Assembly: GCA_016758965.1 (NCBI GenBank)
Contig: JAEPRB010000032.1
Span: 62,001-126,000 of the forward strand
DNA: 64,000 bases
Direction of reading: 5' to 3'
From: Circinella minor
Lineage: Eukaryota > Mucoromycota > Mucoromycetes > Mucorales > Lichtheimiaceae
Shown here: positions 27,000 through 45,498 of the stretch, one piece after another
Numbering within the stretch: the first letter of the stretch is position 1
How the letters are laid out: each line of letters begins with the position of its first letter
Notes under the pieces: generated by a model
Databases searched by the model: none
What the model saw: only the letters and a program-made list of their open reading frames with translations
What the model was told of the DNA's origin: nothing
Translations under genes and position numbers: made by a program

Positions 27000-27898
27000 A
27001 AAAAACGCATTCTATTGTTATATATCCATCTTATTATCGTCATCATTTTTATCGCAACAGTGTTGTTTGATATTTAAAGTTGTAACTTATATAAAAGGTT
27101 AAATTCTTTTTTTTTTAATTTACTCTTTGATTTGATGGCATCTTTTATTAAACAAACAAACAAGAAAATTTGAATGGTGTATAGAGTTACAAGTTGTTAT
27201 AGCAACTGATACCCTATATCAGTAAAAAAAAATGAAAACGGAAGCTGTGCATCTAGTTATAGTAGTAATAAAAAAATTGAAAAAATCAAACTTGTCCCTG
27301 TACCTATCATACTTATGTGTTTTGTTATTGTTGTTTGATTTATTACATATTATATTTATATCGCTTTACTCAATGTGTATGCCATTACTAATAATATAGT
27401 TAAATACATGTAGCACCTGTGTTGCAGAGTCTTTTGTAACTATGCTACTCATTGCTTTATTCATAACATTATTCATCCCCCAATATTCAAACTTCTACCA
27501 AGAATTCCTGCTGCTACCAAGTTGTCATCTCATACCGATATATTATAATCATTCTTTCCATAGTTTCCATTTCTTATAAACTGTCCCAATAATGGAACCA
27601 ACATTGTATAATTAAATCCCAAATTAATAGTCACTCATTAACAAAAAATGTTATGCTTATATAAGATAAACGTAAAATGATGAAGTAAGAGAGAAAGAGA
27701 GGCAAGAAAAAATTGTTTATTCATAAAAATAGTAATCTTTAGCCAGGAAATATAAATACTAAACGCTTATGATATGTAGCTTGCATATGTCTAGTAAAAT
27801 GAAAGTAATGATTGATTAATAGTTATAATAATATGCATAAATATTTATTTGACCGTAAATACAACAATAAGAATAAACATCCATACCAAGCAACTTGC
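27000..27898. other. Spacer between convergent genes
   Basis: Holds the 3' ends of the Pfs2 gene (plus) and the small secreted protein gene (minus). No other gene is seen. Confidence 0.5.
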
Positions 27899-28253
27899 TT
27901 AACCACGGCAGACACCCTTGCCAGCAGCCTTGCAGCATTTCTCAAACTTGGCAAAAGAGGTAGATTGGTAGCTAGCATCCCAATAGCGTTGATCAGCATC
28001 GCTCTTATAGTTCTTGTAGCCAGCCTTTTGTCCACATGAGTAAGTTGGTCTGTTATTTTAAAGAATAAAATACAAAGATTAGCTTTTTTTAGATACAGGT
28101 GCTGACAAGTCATTTCTAAATATAAAAATAAACTTACCCAACACCGGGCAAAACGCAAGAACCAGCGCCAGTACGGTAATTGCACCACATGGAGTCAGCA
28201 CTAGCAAGGCAAGCAAGGCAGACAACAAGGAAAATCAAAGCAGATTTCATCAT
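27899..28253 (-). CDS. Small secreted cysteine-rich protein, 88 aa
   Basis: Two exons, 28253-28138 and 28049-27899, joined in phase 2 across an 88-nt GT-AG intron. The N-terminus MMKSALIFLVVCLACLASAD is a clear signal peptide with likely cleavage near residue 20. The mature part of about 68 residues has six cysteines (WCNY, GSCV, YSCG, KCCKAAG, VCRG), enough for three disulfides, and is basic and aromatic. Either of the two adjacent ATGs could start translation. Codon choice is more C-ending than in neighbouring genes, which often goes with high expression. A TATA-like TTTTATATCC lies about 90 bp upstream. The family is not recognised; an extracellular or wall-associated role is inferred only from the signal peptide and cysteines. 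Confidence 0.75.
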
Positions 28254-31200
28254 CTTGAATTGTATTAGCAGTAGTTCTTGAAAGAGAGAAGTTGTTGGTT
28301 GAGTTTGTTAATGAAAAATATTTTGTCCGTTTTTTCGTGGCCTTTTATATCCTTTTTTTCTTCTTTTTGAGAATGTTGTTAGAGGTGCTTTACCATTAAT
28401 AACAATTGACGTTTGCATAGCCACAACATGTTGTTTGACGAATTATCATGCAAAAGTTAGCGCTTCGATTTCTGTTCCATGTTAAACTCGCCGTAACTCC
28501 CCGAACAGATGGACAACATCATTGCATATAGTCACTGAGAGAGATAGAAGGCTCTAAAGAAAGAATGCAAGCTTAACCATACTTGCGATCAGGGAAGCCT
28601 AGTACAAGAATTGTAAAGCATATATAATTAATTATAAAACAAATATATTATGCATCGACTAGTTTAGATTAGTTTATTACTTTTATTATACCAGTTAGTG
28701 ATCTATACTATGCTTTTGTGAGCAACTAGTGTTTTTGTGTAATTTTTGAAATTAGGAGCGATCATTGGATCTTGAAAAAAAAAGTAGCTTCAAACTTAAC
28801 AAAAGAAGAAAGAACAATTCAAAATACTTTTTCAAGTGGTAAATTGTCTTTTACAATGTAGACAACGGTAATGAGTTATATATCCGATTTAACCGCTTTC
28901 ATTTATATAGCAATTGTGCGTATCAGCAAAAAACAGTAAATAATGACATCTTACACTCTGGCAACAGTCTTATATGTAGATGCTTTAGTATGCTGTTGTA
29001 AATATTCATAATAAAGAATAACTTGATGTTAACAAGTTCTTGCCTTGTATTTCCCGCGACTCAAAGTGTTTGTTTATTTCAAAATTATCAAATGGAACAG
29101 ATGTAGCGACAGGGAAGAAGGCATCTAAATGTGTGTTACACTCTCCATCATCCCTTATATTTTAACTTTCCCATCTACTGAATAATACGAATTAAATGCG
29201 TCATATTATGCCATCTTGCTAATATCGTCACGATTGAATGGGTGTGATATAGACGTACATTTGGCAATAATAGTCAAGTTTAATTCACCTGCATAATATA
29301 CTATAAATGTTTTATTTGATTTTACTGCTAATAACAAGGAAATATCTAAATAAGAATAGTAATTATATTATGCTTTTTAGCAGATATATACAGTATACTA
29401 CGCTGTGTAAATATACGCTTTTCCAGAAATAATGATATGATAGTATATAAGTAGCAATGATACCACCAAACGTTTTTCCTTACGACGTCAACACTATTTT
29501 TGGAATTAATGTCCTAAATAGTAATGAACCAAACAATGGTTGCGTCTTTTTCAAACAATTCAATAATTTATTTCGCGCGACTTAAGCTGGGATTATACAC
29601 AAGATCTCTGGTTTGTTGTACTTTGTGTATAAAGCGCTCGTTATATGCGATAGTGTGCTCATAGAATAAAAATATTAAAATAAATAAAGTCTCTTAATGA
29701 TGTTTACAATTACGAAAGCTTAAAAGGGGCAGTGTAAATGCCACTTTTCTTTATTCTAGTAGTAGATAATCAAATAATAGTTAGTAGAGAACTACCATCA
29801 AACAACAGGAACCCTTTTCATAAGTATGTATGAGACTATATGTTTTTGGAAAGTGTGAGCGCTGCGCATTTGAGTGCAAAGTATAAACAAAGGTATATTA
29901 GTTAACAAATTCTCTTACGCACAACGGAGACCAAAAATGAAATAAAAAATAGTAGAAAACAGAACTTATGTTAAGATCACACATGATGAAAGGGTCAAAG
30001 ATAATGATATGTCAAATCAATTTTGGAAACACAGCCACACCTGATAATCCTGCCAGCCTTAAACTTATTTCGAAAATGGAAATTCTACTTTTGGGAGCTC
30101 AGTTGGGAAAGGCACGGACCATTTATGGATGTTTGTTTCCCACATGTAATCGTTCTTTTATTATGCATGATTTCTTTCCAGTTTTTCTAAATACTATTTA
30201 TTAAAATAATAAAAGTGAATCTCAGTTGATACCATTGATATGGGTTTGAATCCCTCAGATACTCTTTATTCGTTTTAAATGATAAATACCACGAAAGAAA
30301 AGGAATTGATTGTAAAATGGATAATTAAAATCCGTGCAACTTTATTTACTATAATATGTATGTTTTTAGCTTTACATATTCATCTAAACCCCGAACGCCC
30401 TCTGAAAGTACTGATTATAAATTTTAACTGCGTTTATAATATTGTAATTACTTATTACAGTGGTACATAATATATAGCAGTAAGGCTGAGAGACAATCTT
30501 TTACTTTCTAAGGTTAGCAAACTGTTCAGGTTTCGGAAAAATGGGATTGGGTTTTGATCCAGTTAAATGTGCATATGTAAGACCTTTTTGCATATGAGTG
30601 TGGCTACGCGTTTGTCCTGTAATAATATACTATGCCATATAATGCTTAGTTTTTTGTATCATTACTAACTTTTATAGAGCAATACAAAGAAGGGGAATCT
30701 AGTACAAATAGATCCATAAAAACTTTTTATTAGTTTATTTTGGTTCGCAACAGCTTTACATGTTGATTATTCTTAATAATTGGGCCACGAATCATTAGAA
30801 AAAACCCGTATGTCTTGGTCATTATTCGTTTTTTTTTTTGTATAAGATAATTTATTAATCCATTATAATGAAATATGGAGTTATTGAAAAAAAAAGATAT
30901 ATAGAAGATAAAGGAAATCAATGAACAAAACAACATAGAGAAAGAAAATTAACCAGAAAAACGCACTTTGTTTTGTTCTTCAGCATGGATCCGTCGTAAA
31001 TGAAATGTTGTTTTGATACTAACTCCATGAGACCGAAACGTCTCTTGGTAAAAAATGTAGCGCCAATGGGCAGACCAAATATGTAGGAGATTAGTGGCAA
31101 TAAACAATGAAAATCAAATTTGAACTTAATCATCATCATTCGTTAGTACACCATACTATTCTTTCACCTGCCATTAAACTGTTCTTAAATCTTACCAATG

Positions 31201-32783
31201 ACAAGTTATACAGCGTTTTCTTTTATATGATAGTAAAAAGCGACAAAAACATAAACATGAATACAGAGAAATATGTATGTAAAAGCTATAAAAGTATAAG
31301 CATATGTATTATAATTCATTGTTGAAACTTAGAAAACTAGTAAATCAAATGAAAGCAACCACTTTTAAGAAAAGCATACAGAAAAAATAGAAAATTTCAG
31401 TAAACTAATATAATCTTGATTCATTATTGAAGAGAAAAATAAACGAAAGAAAACATCTAACGAAAGAAGGCAATGGTATATAAAAAAAATGGACAAACAC
31501 ACTATTATTTATCTTTTATTATTACAACAGTCATATTAGTATATCAACGAGAAAACTTGTTCTGAATCTGCTTACTGTACGTAATATTGTACGTACACTT
31601 TCTTTTAACCTTTTCTTTCCTTTCAATTGTATCACATAAATTATGACTATTGCTTGTTTGAGTGTCAGTTTATTAAATTCTTGAAATTGAAATGGATAGG
31701 AATAGCTATTGAAGGTTAGAACTAAATTTCTGTATTATTGACTCTCGATTCCTAAAAGTCTCACAATACACTGTAACGGTATTTATTTTCAACATTTGAT
31801 GTATATAATTTACTCTTTTTTTAGGTAGAGCACTTATAGATGTATAATATATAAAAGTTATGTATCAGAAAGAGACTTTATACGTATCTGTAATATATGT
31901 ATATACATGAGGTGTTAATACCATAAAAATAATGATACATACAACTAACAATTTCTATGAATATATACTATTAAATCCGTCCCGTAATTGAATTCTCTAC
32001 TGGTATCAATCTATGACTAGATAATTCTCACTCACTATTCTTCACAATTGCAATGTCACTATGAAAGTTGTACATTTAGCTATCCACAAGAATGTTATAC
32101 TTTTGTGAGATGAAAGAAATGTATCCCTACAGGTAATAATATCATTTTGTCCTTGTTAAAACTAGTTAATGGAGGGGTTAAGAAATTTATCCTAATGACT
32201 TTCCATGCTGCATTCAATAAATTCTATCTCATATTAATATATTAGCTATTATGTCATTGTATCCTGCAACAACAAATAATAAATATACCCACTGACACGA
32301 TTTTGGTACATCAATGATCTAACAAAAGCTGGATTATATAACATAATTCTTTGCCATCGCTTTTTATTATCTTTTACAAAATACATGATAACGTCTTTCA
32401 CGTGGGTCCCAAAGTTCTATTCCAGGCGTTTGCTTATTACCACCATATCAGAGCCTCTCAGTTTTAAAGCTTTCCAAAAAATTTCAGAGTACCCAGGTAC
32501 ACGGACATACCAATATTTACATACGACCATTGCGATCGAGCATCCTTCTTGAACTAGGTACGAGAAGATGGTATTAACTCCGTCAAATAAAAATAATTAT
32601 AAGCTGTTGCATTCTGCTACTGATTTGACTTGGGCATTAATATCATTTGTTATATTAATGAACAACAAAATTTGTTTGCTCGTTCAAAGAAAAAAAAAAG
32701 GTTATTTTTCATGAAACTCTAAGTGTTCTTGCTTGCTACACTTTTCTTTTTCGTTTTGTTTATCGATTATTGGCCTAAAAATA
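28254..32783. other. Long AT-rich spacer
   Basis: 4.5 kb with no gene I can support. Two short coding-like pieces (plus 30033-30150, SLKLISKMEILLLGAQLGKA; minus about 31090-30960, SYIFGLPIGATFFTKRRFGL) have no start, splice sites or family and could be relic exons. The first 100 bases carry the promoter of the small secreted protein gene. Confidence 0.45.
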
Positions 32784-34582
32784 ATGCCTGATTTCATACG
32801 CTCTTTACCACCGGAAATTGTCACCGATGTACTGTTTTTGCTCAACAAAAAGATTGCATCGAGTGCATGAGAGTGTGTCAAATCTAATTCCGTCTTATCC
32901 CATCGTGTGCAACGTGTTTTTGGAGTAAACTCCTCATTTCTTATGATTCATGGCCAAAAGCCAACTATAGCATATTTCATTGTCTTGGAGCTCATGTCAA
33001 AACAGTATCCATTGAAGAAATGTTTTGCTATAGAAACTCGAAGTAGGTGAGCAGTTATTGGTTATGTAACATATACCTTATAAAACAATTGTAGTGCTAA
33101 TAGAAGTCATATATAGAAATAAAAAACATCGTAATTATTCTTCGTCATTGTTAGACGAGTATCTAGATACATTTTATACCACCATCCAGACGTTTGCGAA
33201 TACATTGACCCAATTATTTATCGATTTTCATCCATACGACATCTCATTAACAACGTTGTTGAATGTTTTACCCAACTTGACACTTTAATCTAATACACGA
33301 TGAACTGGAGGTATATAAGCAACGAAAATATGGATCACAACAAGATAGCGACGAAAAAAGAAATATCGTTTACCTATGCTTGGATAATACATTCGATTTC
33401 AATACTAGAATTCAATCGGTATTACGCCGTTGCCCACGACTCGAGTTCTTTCTAATTTCAGATTTTCACAAAAAGAAATCTGCCAGCACATCAAATTCAG
33501 GCTACTCTCAGGTTATACACATCCATTCGATATATTCTTTAGAACGTTTTTATTAACGCCAAAAACTTCGAAAGAGAGTGGTTCAGCTTGTCAATGAAAA
33601 AGAAAATAATAGTTAACAATAATATCAATGGTATTACAGAAGAACAAGAAGAGACCAGATTTTCAAGGGAACAAGGTAATGACAGCAAAGGAGGTAGGGA
33701 CGTATTATCATTACAGGAATTCGTATATTCTGGTCCACTCTATCAACAACAGCTAGTTCCTATTTTGGCAAAGTCTCGAAATGCATTGCAGTGGATACAT
33801 CTTTCATTCTTGGACGTGGATCAAATTCAAAGCAATATGAAACACTTATATTTCCCCGGGTTAAAATCACTGGAGCTTCGGTTGTAACGAAATAATAATG
33901 GAAATTCTTGAATGGTTTGATTATTGTTTTTTTTTTTCAAATGCATTAGCAGCAACTCAAAGAGCTTAAAATAGAACTGGACATACCTTTGTTTCTCGCA
34001 GAATAAGAAGAAGGGGATGGATTAGACGGTTTGGACAACGTAATTGAAGTGATCAGTAAAAATTTAAAAAGAATCAAATACCTTTGTCTCAGCGTAACTT
34101 GTTTTCGTGATGATATTTGTTGTCGCGCTATGAATCTTTTTTCTTACAATAATCTTGGTCTTCAACATATCGATTTATCACGAATACCAGTAACAAATCA
34201 AGGGCTACTCAGTTTGACTAAGCTTATACAATTACAAAATTTGACTTTATCTGGACCAGAGCTATACCGTTATCTAACTGAAGATGATTTCATTGAATTT
34301 GCTTGTCGTCTCAAGGAACAAAATACGATTCAGTTTTTACAGCTGTGGTGTGCTTATACTGTTTATGTAACTGACATTGTTCTGGAACAATTTGCTCGAA
34401 TTGGTAGCTTAAGGGTATTACGTATTTCAGGTAATAAAGTTATTACAGATGCGGGTGTCAATGCGTTCAATAGTATTGTTAGGAGCAGTAGTAGTAATAG
34501 TAGCAGAGCTACTGTCGGTAACACCGGAAAAGAAGATATTACAGTTCATAGGAGAAACTTATATTACAAAAAAAAAACTTGA
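32784..34582 (+). pseudogene. Decayed F-box/leucine-rich-repeat protein gene
   Basis: The ATG at 32784 begins MPDFIRSLPPEIVTDVLFLL, an F-box start. One base is missing after AACAAAAAG, the frame then reads DCIECMRVCQI and hits TAA where F-box proteins usually continue with W. Recognisable pieces follow in changing frames: FWSKLLISYDSWPK at about 32920-32960, YLDTFYTTIQTFANTLTQLF near 33155-33215, FSREQGNDSKGGRDV at 33660-33705. Then comes a long open LRR-like stretch at 34031-34582 (LQHIDLSRIPVTNQGLLSL; LRVLRISGNKVITDAGV). Intact members act as substrate receptors of SCF ubiquitin ligases, and such genes are expanded in Mucorales as I recall. At least four lesions make this copy dead; the 3' half could still be transcribed. 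Confidence 0.7.
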
Positions 34583-35738
34583 ATTGTATGCTTGCTGGTC
34601 AGTCTCTTCTCAAAACACCAATGTAGTATTTGTAACTTATTCTAACACGTATAGAGATTAGTTATAAATATATCCTTATTATTAAAAATTATTAAATTAA
34701 TAAAAATTATTAATCGCACCGTTTCCTATTTTTGTACAATATATACACACAGCACAAATATCACCTCTCTCATGTTACTGCTAAATAGATAAGATGCCGG
34801 TAATATACATCGTAAAATTCCCAATTTGTGTTGGATCTTGTTAACGACAATCATGTTATAGTGAACAATTATGCACGCCCCCCTATGAGAGATCTTTACT
34901 GTGGGTTGCGCGCCCTTCCGAAATTTACAATATATATTAAAACTAACCTTGATACAACGAAGTGATGAGTAGAGTTTTTTGAGTTTCAATGTTTTTTTTT
35001 TTTTTACATCTTCTTCACTCTTTATTATAATCTATTGCCTTTTTTATGTGCTGGACCGTCAGACTATCTGTTTTCTATAGAATATATTTAGAACTTGTAA
35101 AAGAAGTCTATTCTTAATCTCTACTTCAAATGGTATCAGTATTACCTACAAGCTGTAGGTAGATATAGTTGCTAAAGATTGTATGTAACATGGATAATCG
35201 ACCATAACTATTTATAGGTTCATTCTTATTGAAGTCGTTTAAATGTCTTGGTATTTATTCAAGCCGGTTAAAGATTCTTGAATCAGATATATATGATTGA
35301 AAAGAATACTGTTCTATTATTTGATTCAAACTCCAGGTACTTGTTAACATTGGTAAGTCATAGCCATAGTTATATATAGCGATAAGACTATATGTGTACT
35401 TCTTTGTGTCGGAAGTATGTTTCATTATATATAAAAACATTAACCTCTTTTGTTCCATATTAATCAAGCAACTATCACAAATGTTTCTTAATACATAAAT
35501 AGTAAAGAGAATGAATAATCTAACGGGTATACATTTCATGCCTTTTTCTTATACCGAATAGTGTTCCAGAGTTTGTTGATGTATATGTAAGTGATATCAT
35601 GATTATCATGCTGGAAACCAAACGTCAAAAAAGTCGAAGTTTTTAAATTTATGTGCATGTCTAATCGAATAAGTTTTTTTTATTTTATTTCTTATGTGTG
35701 AATCATGAAAGGAGAATGAAGATATTTTGTTATTGAAT
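34583..35738. other. Spacer between convergent gene ends
   Basis: No gene supported. It contains the 3' ends of the F-box relic and of the complex I gene. Confidence 0.5.
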
Positions 35739-37876
<2,138 letters not shown>

Positions 37877-39398
37877 TATTATATTATAATTATGCTCTTA
37901 AAAAAGAGTTATGAAAGAGTGGGGAGACTATAAATTATAAAAAAAAAAAGGAAAAAAGAAAAAGCTCTGTTGTTGATCAGCCGTTTGCTTTCTTTTTTTT
38001 TGGTTCTTTGTAGGTGTTTTCGTGTTCCTTTCGTTTTATATTAATTGTTGTAAAAAAATATATTGAATCGATTTTCTAACCTTGTTCCTCGGACAAAGGT
38101 ATTAATGTGAGGAGCAACTAGGCAAATTTTTGAAATTGTACACTTGTTTTCATCCATCGCCTGGCAGGGCCAAAAACACTCCGACTTAGTCTACGTTATC
38201 ACGTCACAACAATTTTTTGCTCACTTTTTTTTTTTTTTTTTTTTTTGGCTGTGGGAATCTATACAGCCAATCGAAGATATATAAATATTAACATCCAATT
38301 AAATTCAGTTTACATAGCAGCTGTCAAATGATACCACAAATAGCGTCGCATTTTTGCGCACTTTGTACTAGAAAGACACAATCTGGCTTTATTAATGATT
38401 TTTTTAACATGTCCACCATATTGGTGAACGTCCTTACGTATTATTCAAAAGACATCAGCAAAAATTTAAAAATGTATCTCTTGAATAAGTAACAGTGTAT
38501 AACTATACAGTCATTGTAATGGTCAGACAATAGCTTTTCTAAAGTCTAAATAATAAACGTAATTTGTGTGTATAAAAGTAAGTGTATAAAATTTAATATG
38601 TATAATTCTTGTAAAATGACCAAATACGTACGCTTTTATTTATTTATTTAAAACTAAGAAAATGGTTCATTTGTTCATATACTCTCATATTAAATAAATA
38701 TTTACTAAATTATCTTATCCAATCCTTCCAAATCGCTATATATATATATACATATACTCTTTTCGATTTGACTTCCAGTACTTGACCTCATAAACATTTT
38801 TTTTCAGTGGTTTTTTATAATTCTATATCACTTAAATATCTACACGATCAAAAAAAAAAATCATTAACGAATGTCATCCCATTTGGTCCATCACCCCTAT
38901 ATAATCCATTTTTATAAATATTGATTGGTGACTTCGCCTCTGCTCCGGCAACCTGATTTGTTTTTATTTTACATGTGAACGTCCTTTAAAAATTCTAGTC
39001 AATCGCAAAATATTGGCAAAAGTATCCAACAGTTTTCCTGTTAATTATATATATATGTTCGTTTCTATGGTAATATTGTGTAATAGCTAGTAATATTCGG
39101 TTTGTTACTAAGCAGATCAGTTGTAATTAATAAGTGACCCAGGAAAAGCTTGCAAGACTCCTCGGTTGCAAGTATAAATCATTGCAGTGAGCTTTCTTAA
39201 TTTAGACATCTGTACCCCAAACGTAATCCAATGAAGTGTTAGCTTATTTATATCACAATCATTGATATTAGATGATGTATGTAATATGAATACAATTTAA
39301 ATAAATATCTAATATTGTCAATAAATGATTGTATATTTATAAAAATAATTAATATAATGTTTATTAAATGACGATGTGTTGGAGCAACGGCCTTTAAT
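37877..39398. other. AT-rich spacer, promoter side of the complex I gene
   Basis: No gene. A T22 run lies at about 38227-38246. An AT microsatellite sits near 38739-38748. Confidence 0.5.
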
Positions 39399-39653
39399 TT
39401 ACTTCTTTGTCGTCTTGAAGTAGTAAAGGGGGGAAGGGGAAGGGGAAGGAGAAAGACTAAGGTTGTCTTGTGGTGGTTTAGGATACCAATTTACTGCATG
39501 CGTAAGAATAATCGGATCTGAAGTTGCCGAAGGAGTGAAAGTGGCGGCGGCGGAAGGAACAAAATTGTGGAAAGGGTCTGTTCTTGTGGGATGGTGAAGA
39601 TGGTGGTGTTTCTTGAGCTTGAAGGAGTCGCAACAGCAAGCAAACTACGTAAT
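39399..39653 (-). CDS. Possible terminal exon of an unassigned gene
   Basis: An open minus-strand frame ends at the stop 39401-39399. It reads PFHNFVPSAAATFTPSATSD, then PIILTHAVNWYPKPPQDNL and an (SP)n stretch ending YYFKTTKK. Its composition is richer in C and G than the flanks, typical of coding sequence here. A TAG acceptor candidate at about 39654 precedes it, but I could not join it in phase to a convincing upstream exon. It could be part of a small gene or a relic. Confidence 0.25.
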
Positions 39654-41112
39654 AATTTTGATCAGAATTCATGGAATAAAAATGAATAGCATTAATTTCC
39701 AATCCTATTTTACCTTGGATTTGTTGCAGTCCGAGTGTTATTATCAAGTTTCTATAGAAAATATCAAAATAATAATATCGTTATTAATACATCTTAACTA
39801 CTAACCTTACACATATCTTACATTAGCGAGATAAAAAAAAATGTTTTCATTAGGTGATACAATGATTTAAAGGTGTTTGTGTTGTATCAGCATCACTTAC
39901 TCTTTTTTTATTATTATGGAAGTGTTTTACTGTGAAAGCTTTATTGAGTATAATATTCTAGTTTCACAACGACATTGGATAACGATAATAAATTTTACGC
40001 CTTGTTTCAATATAGATTTTTACATTGGGATTACATAGCTGATTGGTGTATTTTTTATTTGGATTATTGATACCTTATCTCTCGTTCAAGGATATATGAC
40101 TTATTATTTGCTATCTATTATCTTTGATTTGTTTTCTTTTTACTAGTCAGAAAGAAAAACACCTATTATTTGGTATAGTAATAGTTAATGATCAAACAAA
40201 AGAAACTTATGGTCAATTGAACGACCATAATGACTCTCTTTTACTCAAGTTATGTAACAATTGTAGATACCGTTTTTTTTTATCTCTTGTCTTATCTAAT
40301 TTTATCACAATTATATTGATAGCAATCTAAGGTTATAGGGAATATAAGATAACAAAATGTCTGACGACATGCTCAAAGATGTAAACATGAATGATGTTTC
40401 TGAAAAATGTGAACATAACTTGTGACTTATCATAGATAGTGTCTCTTGTTTAGTTATATAATATATATAATGAAGTCATTATTTATTATCCATATTATTT
40501 AAACGGCTTTACTACTTTATTCGTGAGATCTTTTTTTTTTATTATCTTTGTTGCATATATTATTATAATAACACAAAGTATAGTATATCAAATGGTTGGA
40601 TCAATATAGTATAAATAAGTTAAAATGCTTGTTTTGATAATTCAAATAAATATATTATATATATCGTCTTTTTTTTTCCTTTTACGTAAACCATGTGGCA
40701 AACTGGGAAAAGAAAAAACAAGAAGAAAAAAAAAATAAACCGAAAAGAAAAAATAAACGTGAGTGCTGCTCAGCAAAAGACAACAACACCATTTTGGGGT
40801 TACACAGAGAGATTTAGGAATTTGGAATATGAGGAAGAAAATTACGATATTAAACAAAAGTCCAAAAGGATATTCTAAATTATTATTAAAAAGTGAGAAG
40901 GGAAATAAGAAAAAAAAAACATGACAGGATTGATAGGGAAAAAAAAAACAGATACGTAGTAATGAGTTAATATGTATGTATAGATATATGTGTGTATGTA
41001 TACCTATTGCGGGTGTGACTATGTGCGAGTGTATGTCTGTGTATTTGTGTGTGAAGTTATAGAAAAAAAGGGATGGATAATAAAGGGGTCTAAAAATAAA
41101 AAATAATATAAT
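39654..41112. other. AT-rich spacer
   Basis: Nothing supportable. Small open frames here consist of Phe/Leu/Lys codons from T- or A-rich runs. Confidence 0.45.
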
Positions 41113-43455
<2,343 letters not shown>

Positions 43456-44364
43456 TCAATCAAGTAGGGAGAGAAGATAAGATCGAACAATAGTTTGAGT
43501 TGTTGTGCGTTAATGCACGCTGCTTAATCGTTATATTAGTCGTTATTTTGTCAATAAAGAATGGTGAAAAAACTAAGGGAGAAAATAAAATAATAAAAAA
43601 TTAAAAAGAGAAGAAAGGTAAGAAAAAAAAAGGCTGGGAATAATTATATAAAACCGATCCTTTTTTTTTCTACTAAAAAAGAAGTATTATGGAACCATTC
43701 TTTTTACTTTCTTTCTCACTCTCTCACGCGGGCCCTAAAAGGATGAGAGAGGGGTGTGGGCGGGTGATGAGGAGAATAATAAGTTTTTTTTTTTTGTTAT
43801 CTTTTTCATTATTAATTAACTGAGATTTTCCAATTCACCGGTCCTCTTGTTCACTTAAGAAATAGAGTGACAAGAACGGACACTAAGACAATTGAAGTTA
43901 TCTTATTGCACTTCTTTCGGCTCAGAAATCCAACGGTTTTATACTGAAAGTGAATCTCTTTTTTTTCCCCTTCAAAAAAAGAAAAGAAGAAAAAAGAAAA
44001 AAACCTCAAAATGGAAAGACTGGAATTTGACATAGAGCGCTTAAAGAAAAAAAAAAAATTATTTGTTTCAAAATATCGAAAAGTCCTATTCATTTTTAAA
44101 AAATCAACTTGTGGGTGGCCGTTTTGGAGAATTTTTTTAATTTTCTTCTGGATAGTAATAATTAATTATGAAGTTCCTTGTTCCTTTTAGTGAAAGCTTT
44201 GCATAATGAAGTAATTAAAACAATGTATTATTTTAAAGTCTTCTATTAATTATAAAATATGTCAATTAATCATCATTACGCAAAAATGTTTATCATCTAA
44301 CATGAGCAGGGCTATTTTTATATGACTCGAAACATGTTTACTATATGCAATGACATATATTATC

Positions 44365-44404
<40 letters not shown>

Positions 44405-45399
44405 AAAAGCTAACCAAAATTGAGAAATAAACATTTTACCCTAAAAATAATATTACAATAGATTATTTGTATTCTACCCATGTGCTTGTCTGTCAGTTTC
44501 AGTGGATGTTTTTATAGATCGGACTTAAACCCGGATAATGGATTTACTATATGCTTAAGTACACTTTCCTTATGTGTATATTGTCCTTCACGATAATCTT
44601 TGTATACTTATAGAATGTAGAGTGAGTTTTCTTTTGTATAATTCTTATTCATCATCTTATAACGCAAAGAAAGCAACTATATATAAATGAAGGTCAACAA
44701 TATATTCCGCCATAAACAAATCAATGTTCAGTTATATTATACACAGTAATGCAATAAATACTTTTTTGTAACCACGTAAAGCAGAAAATAATTCTAGTTA
44801 GGATGAAGATATTTTTTTTTTTTTTTGCGTTTTCACACGTAGCTTATAAATTTATCTTGTATTTCCAAGGTTACTCCCTAGTAACTGTGTTTGATCCAGA
44901 ATATATAAATCATTTTGAATGGGAGAACGAGGAAAACAACAAATTATTGCTTCCAAATTGGCATTTTTTCCTATTAGCACATATTGATGGTCATACTGGT
45001 AACTTTTTTAGAATTAGGCATCCTTATTACTAGTATAACTCCTACATAACCCCCCCGCCTTTTTAACAGTTTGGATTGGTTGATAATGTTTAAAAGGGCT
45101 CACCAAGTTAAGTTTCTTCGGTGGGTCCCCCCCAAAAAAATCAATATACATCAATTACTCACCTACTTTCTTTTCCAAATAATGTATGTCTATTTCTTTA
45201 CTATGATCTGTTGCCCAATATATATATATATATATTACCTTTTTCATGTCAAATTCAAGTTGAGTTTTCTGAATAAATATAATAAAGGAATATAATGAAT
45301 TAAAATGTTTATATCTTGTCCATAACTAAAGAAAAGTTACATTTCAAGAGAGATGACAAAGAGATGTCACCAAAGTGACCCTCGATCTCCCTTGAAAAA
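43456..45399. other. Spacer with long T tract
   Basis: No gene supported. A pure T run spans roughly 44369-44403. The upstream exon of the kinase gene may lie within 43456-44100, but I could not place it. Confidence 0.4.
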
Positions 45400-45498
45400 T
45401 TACTGGCTTTGGTAGAAACGCTCAGTTTCGCCTTGGGACAAAGATGATTGTTCCTTAAGAGCTTTACCGAGGAGACGCCAAAGATTCACTTGATAGAC
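45400..45498 (-). CDS. Terminal exon of an otherwise unseen gene
   Basis: A 33-codon exon preceded by TTGTAG reads VYQVNLWRLLGKALKEQ, then SSLSQGETERFYQSQ, and ends in TAA at 45402-45400. It is clean coding sequence, but no upstream exon or start is visible on this strand. Instead, the bases upstream are decayed tandem copies of the same exon. I do not recognise the protein. It may be the 3' end of a gene cut off by rearrangement. Confidence 0.4.
   Translation of the reverse strand, partial: VYQVNLWRLLGKALKEQSSLSQGETERFYQSQ

Noticed and set aside
30225..30265. B-box-like GGGTTTGAATCCC suggesting a tRNA or SINE
   Set aside because: No A box, D arm or acceptor pairing upstream; an isolated match in AT-rich DNA.
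44369..44403. Long T tract as a retroposon poly-A tail
   Set aside because: No coding or SINE-like sequence and no target duplication beside it; such runs are common across the window.
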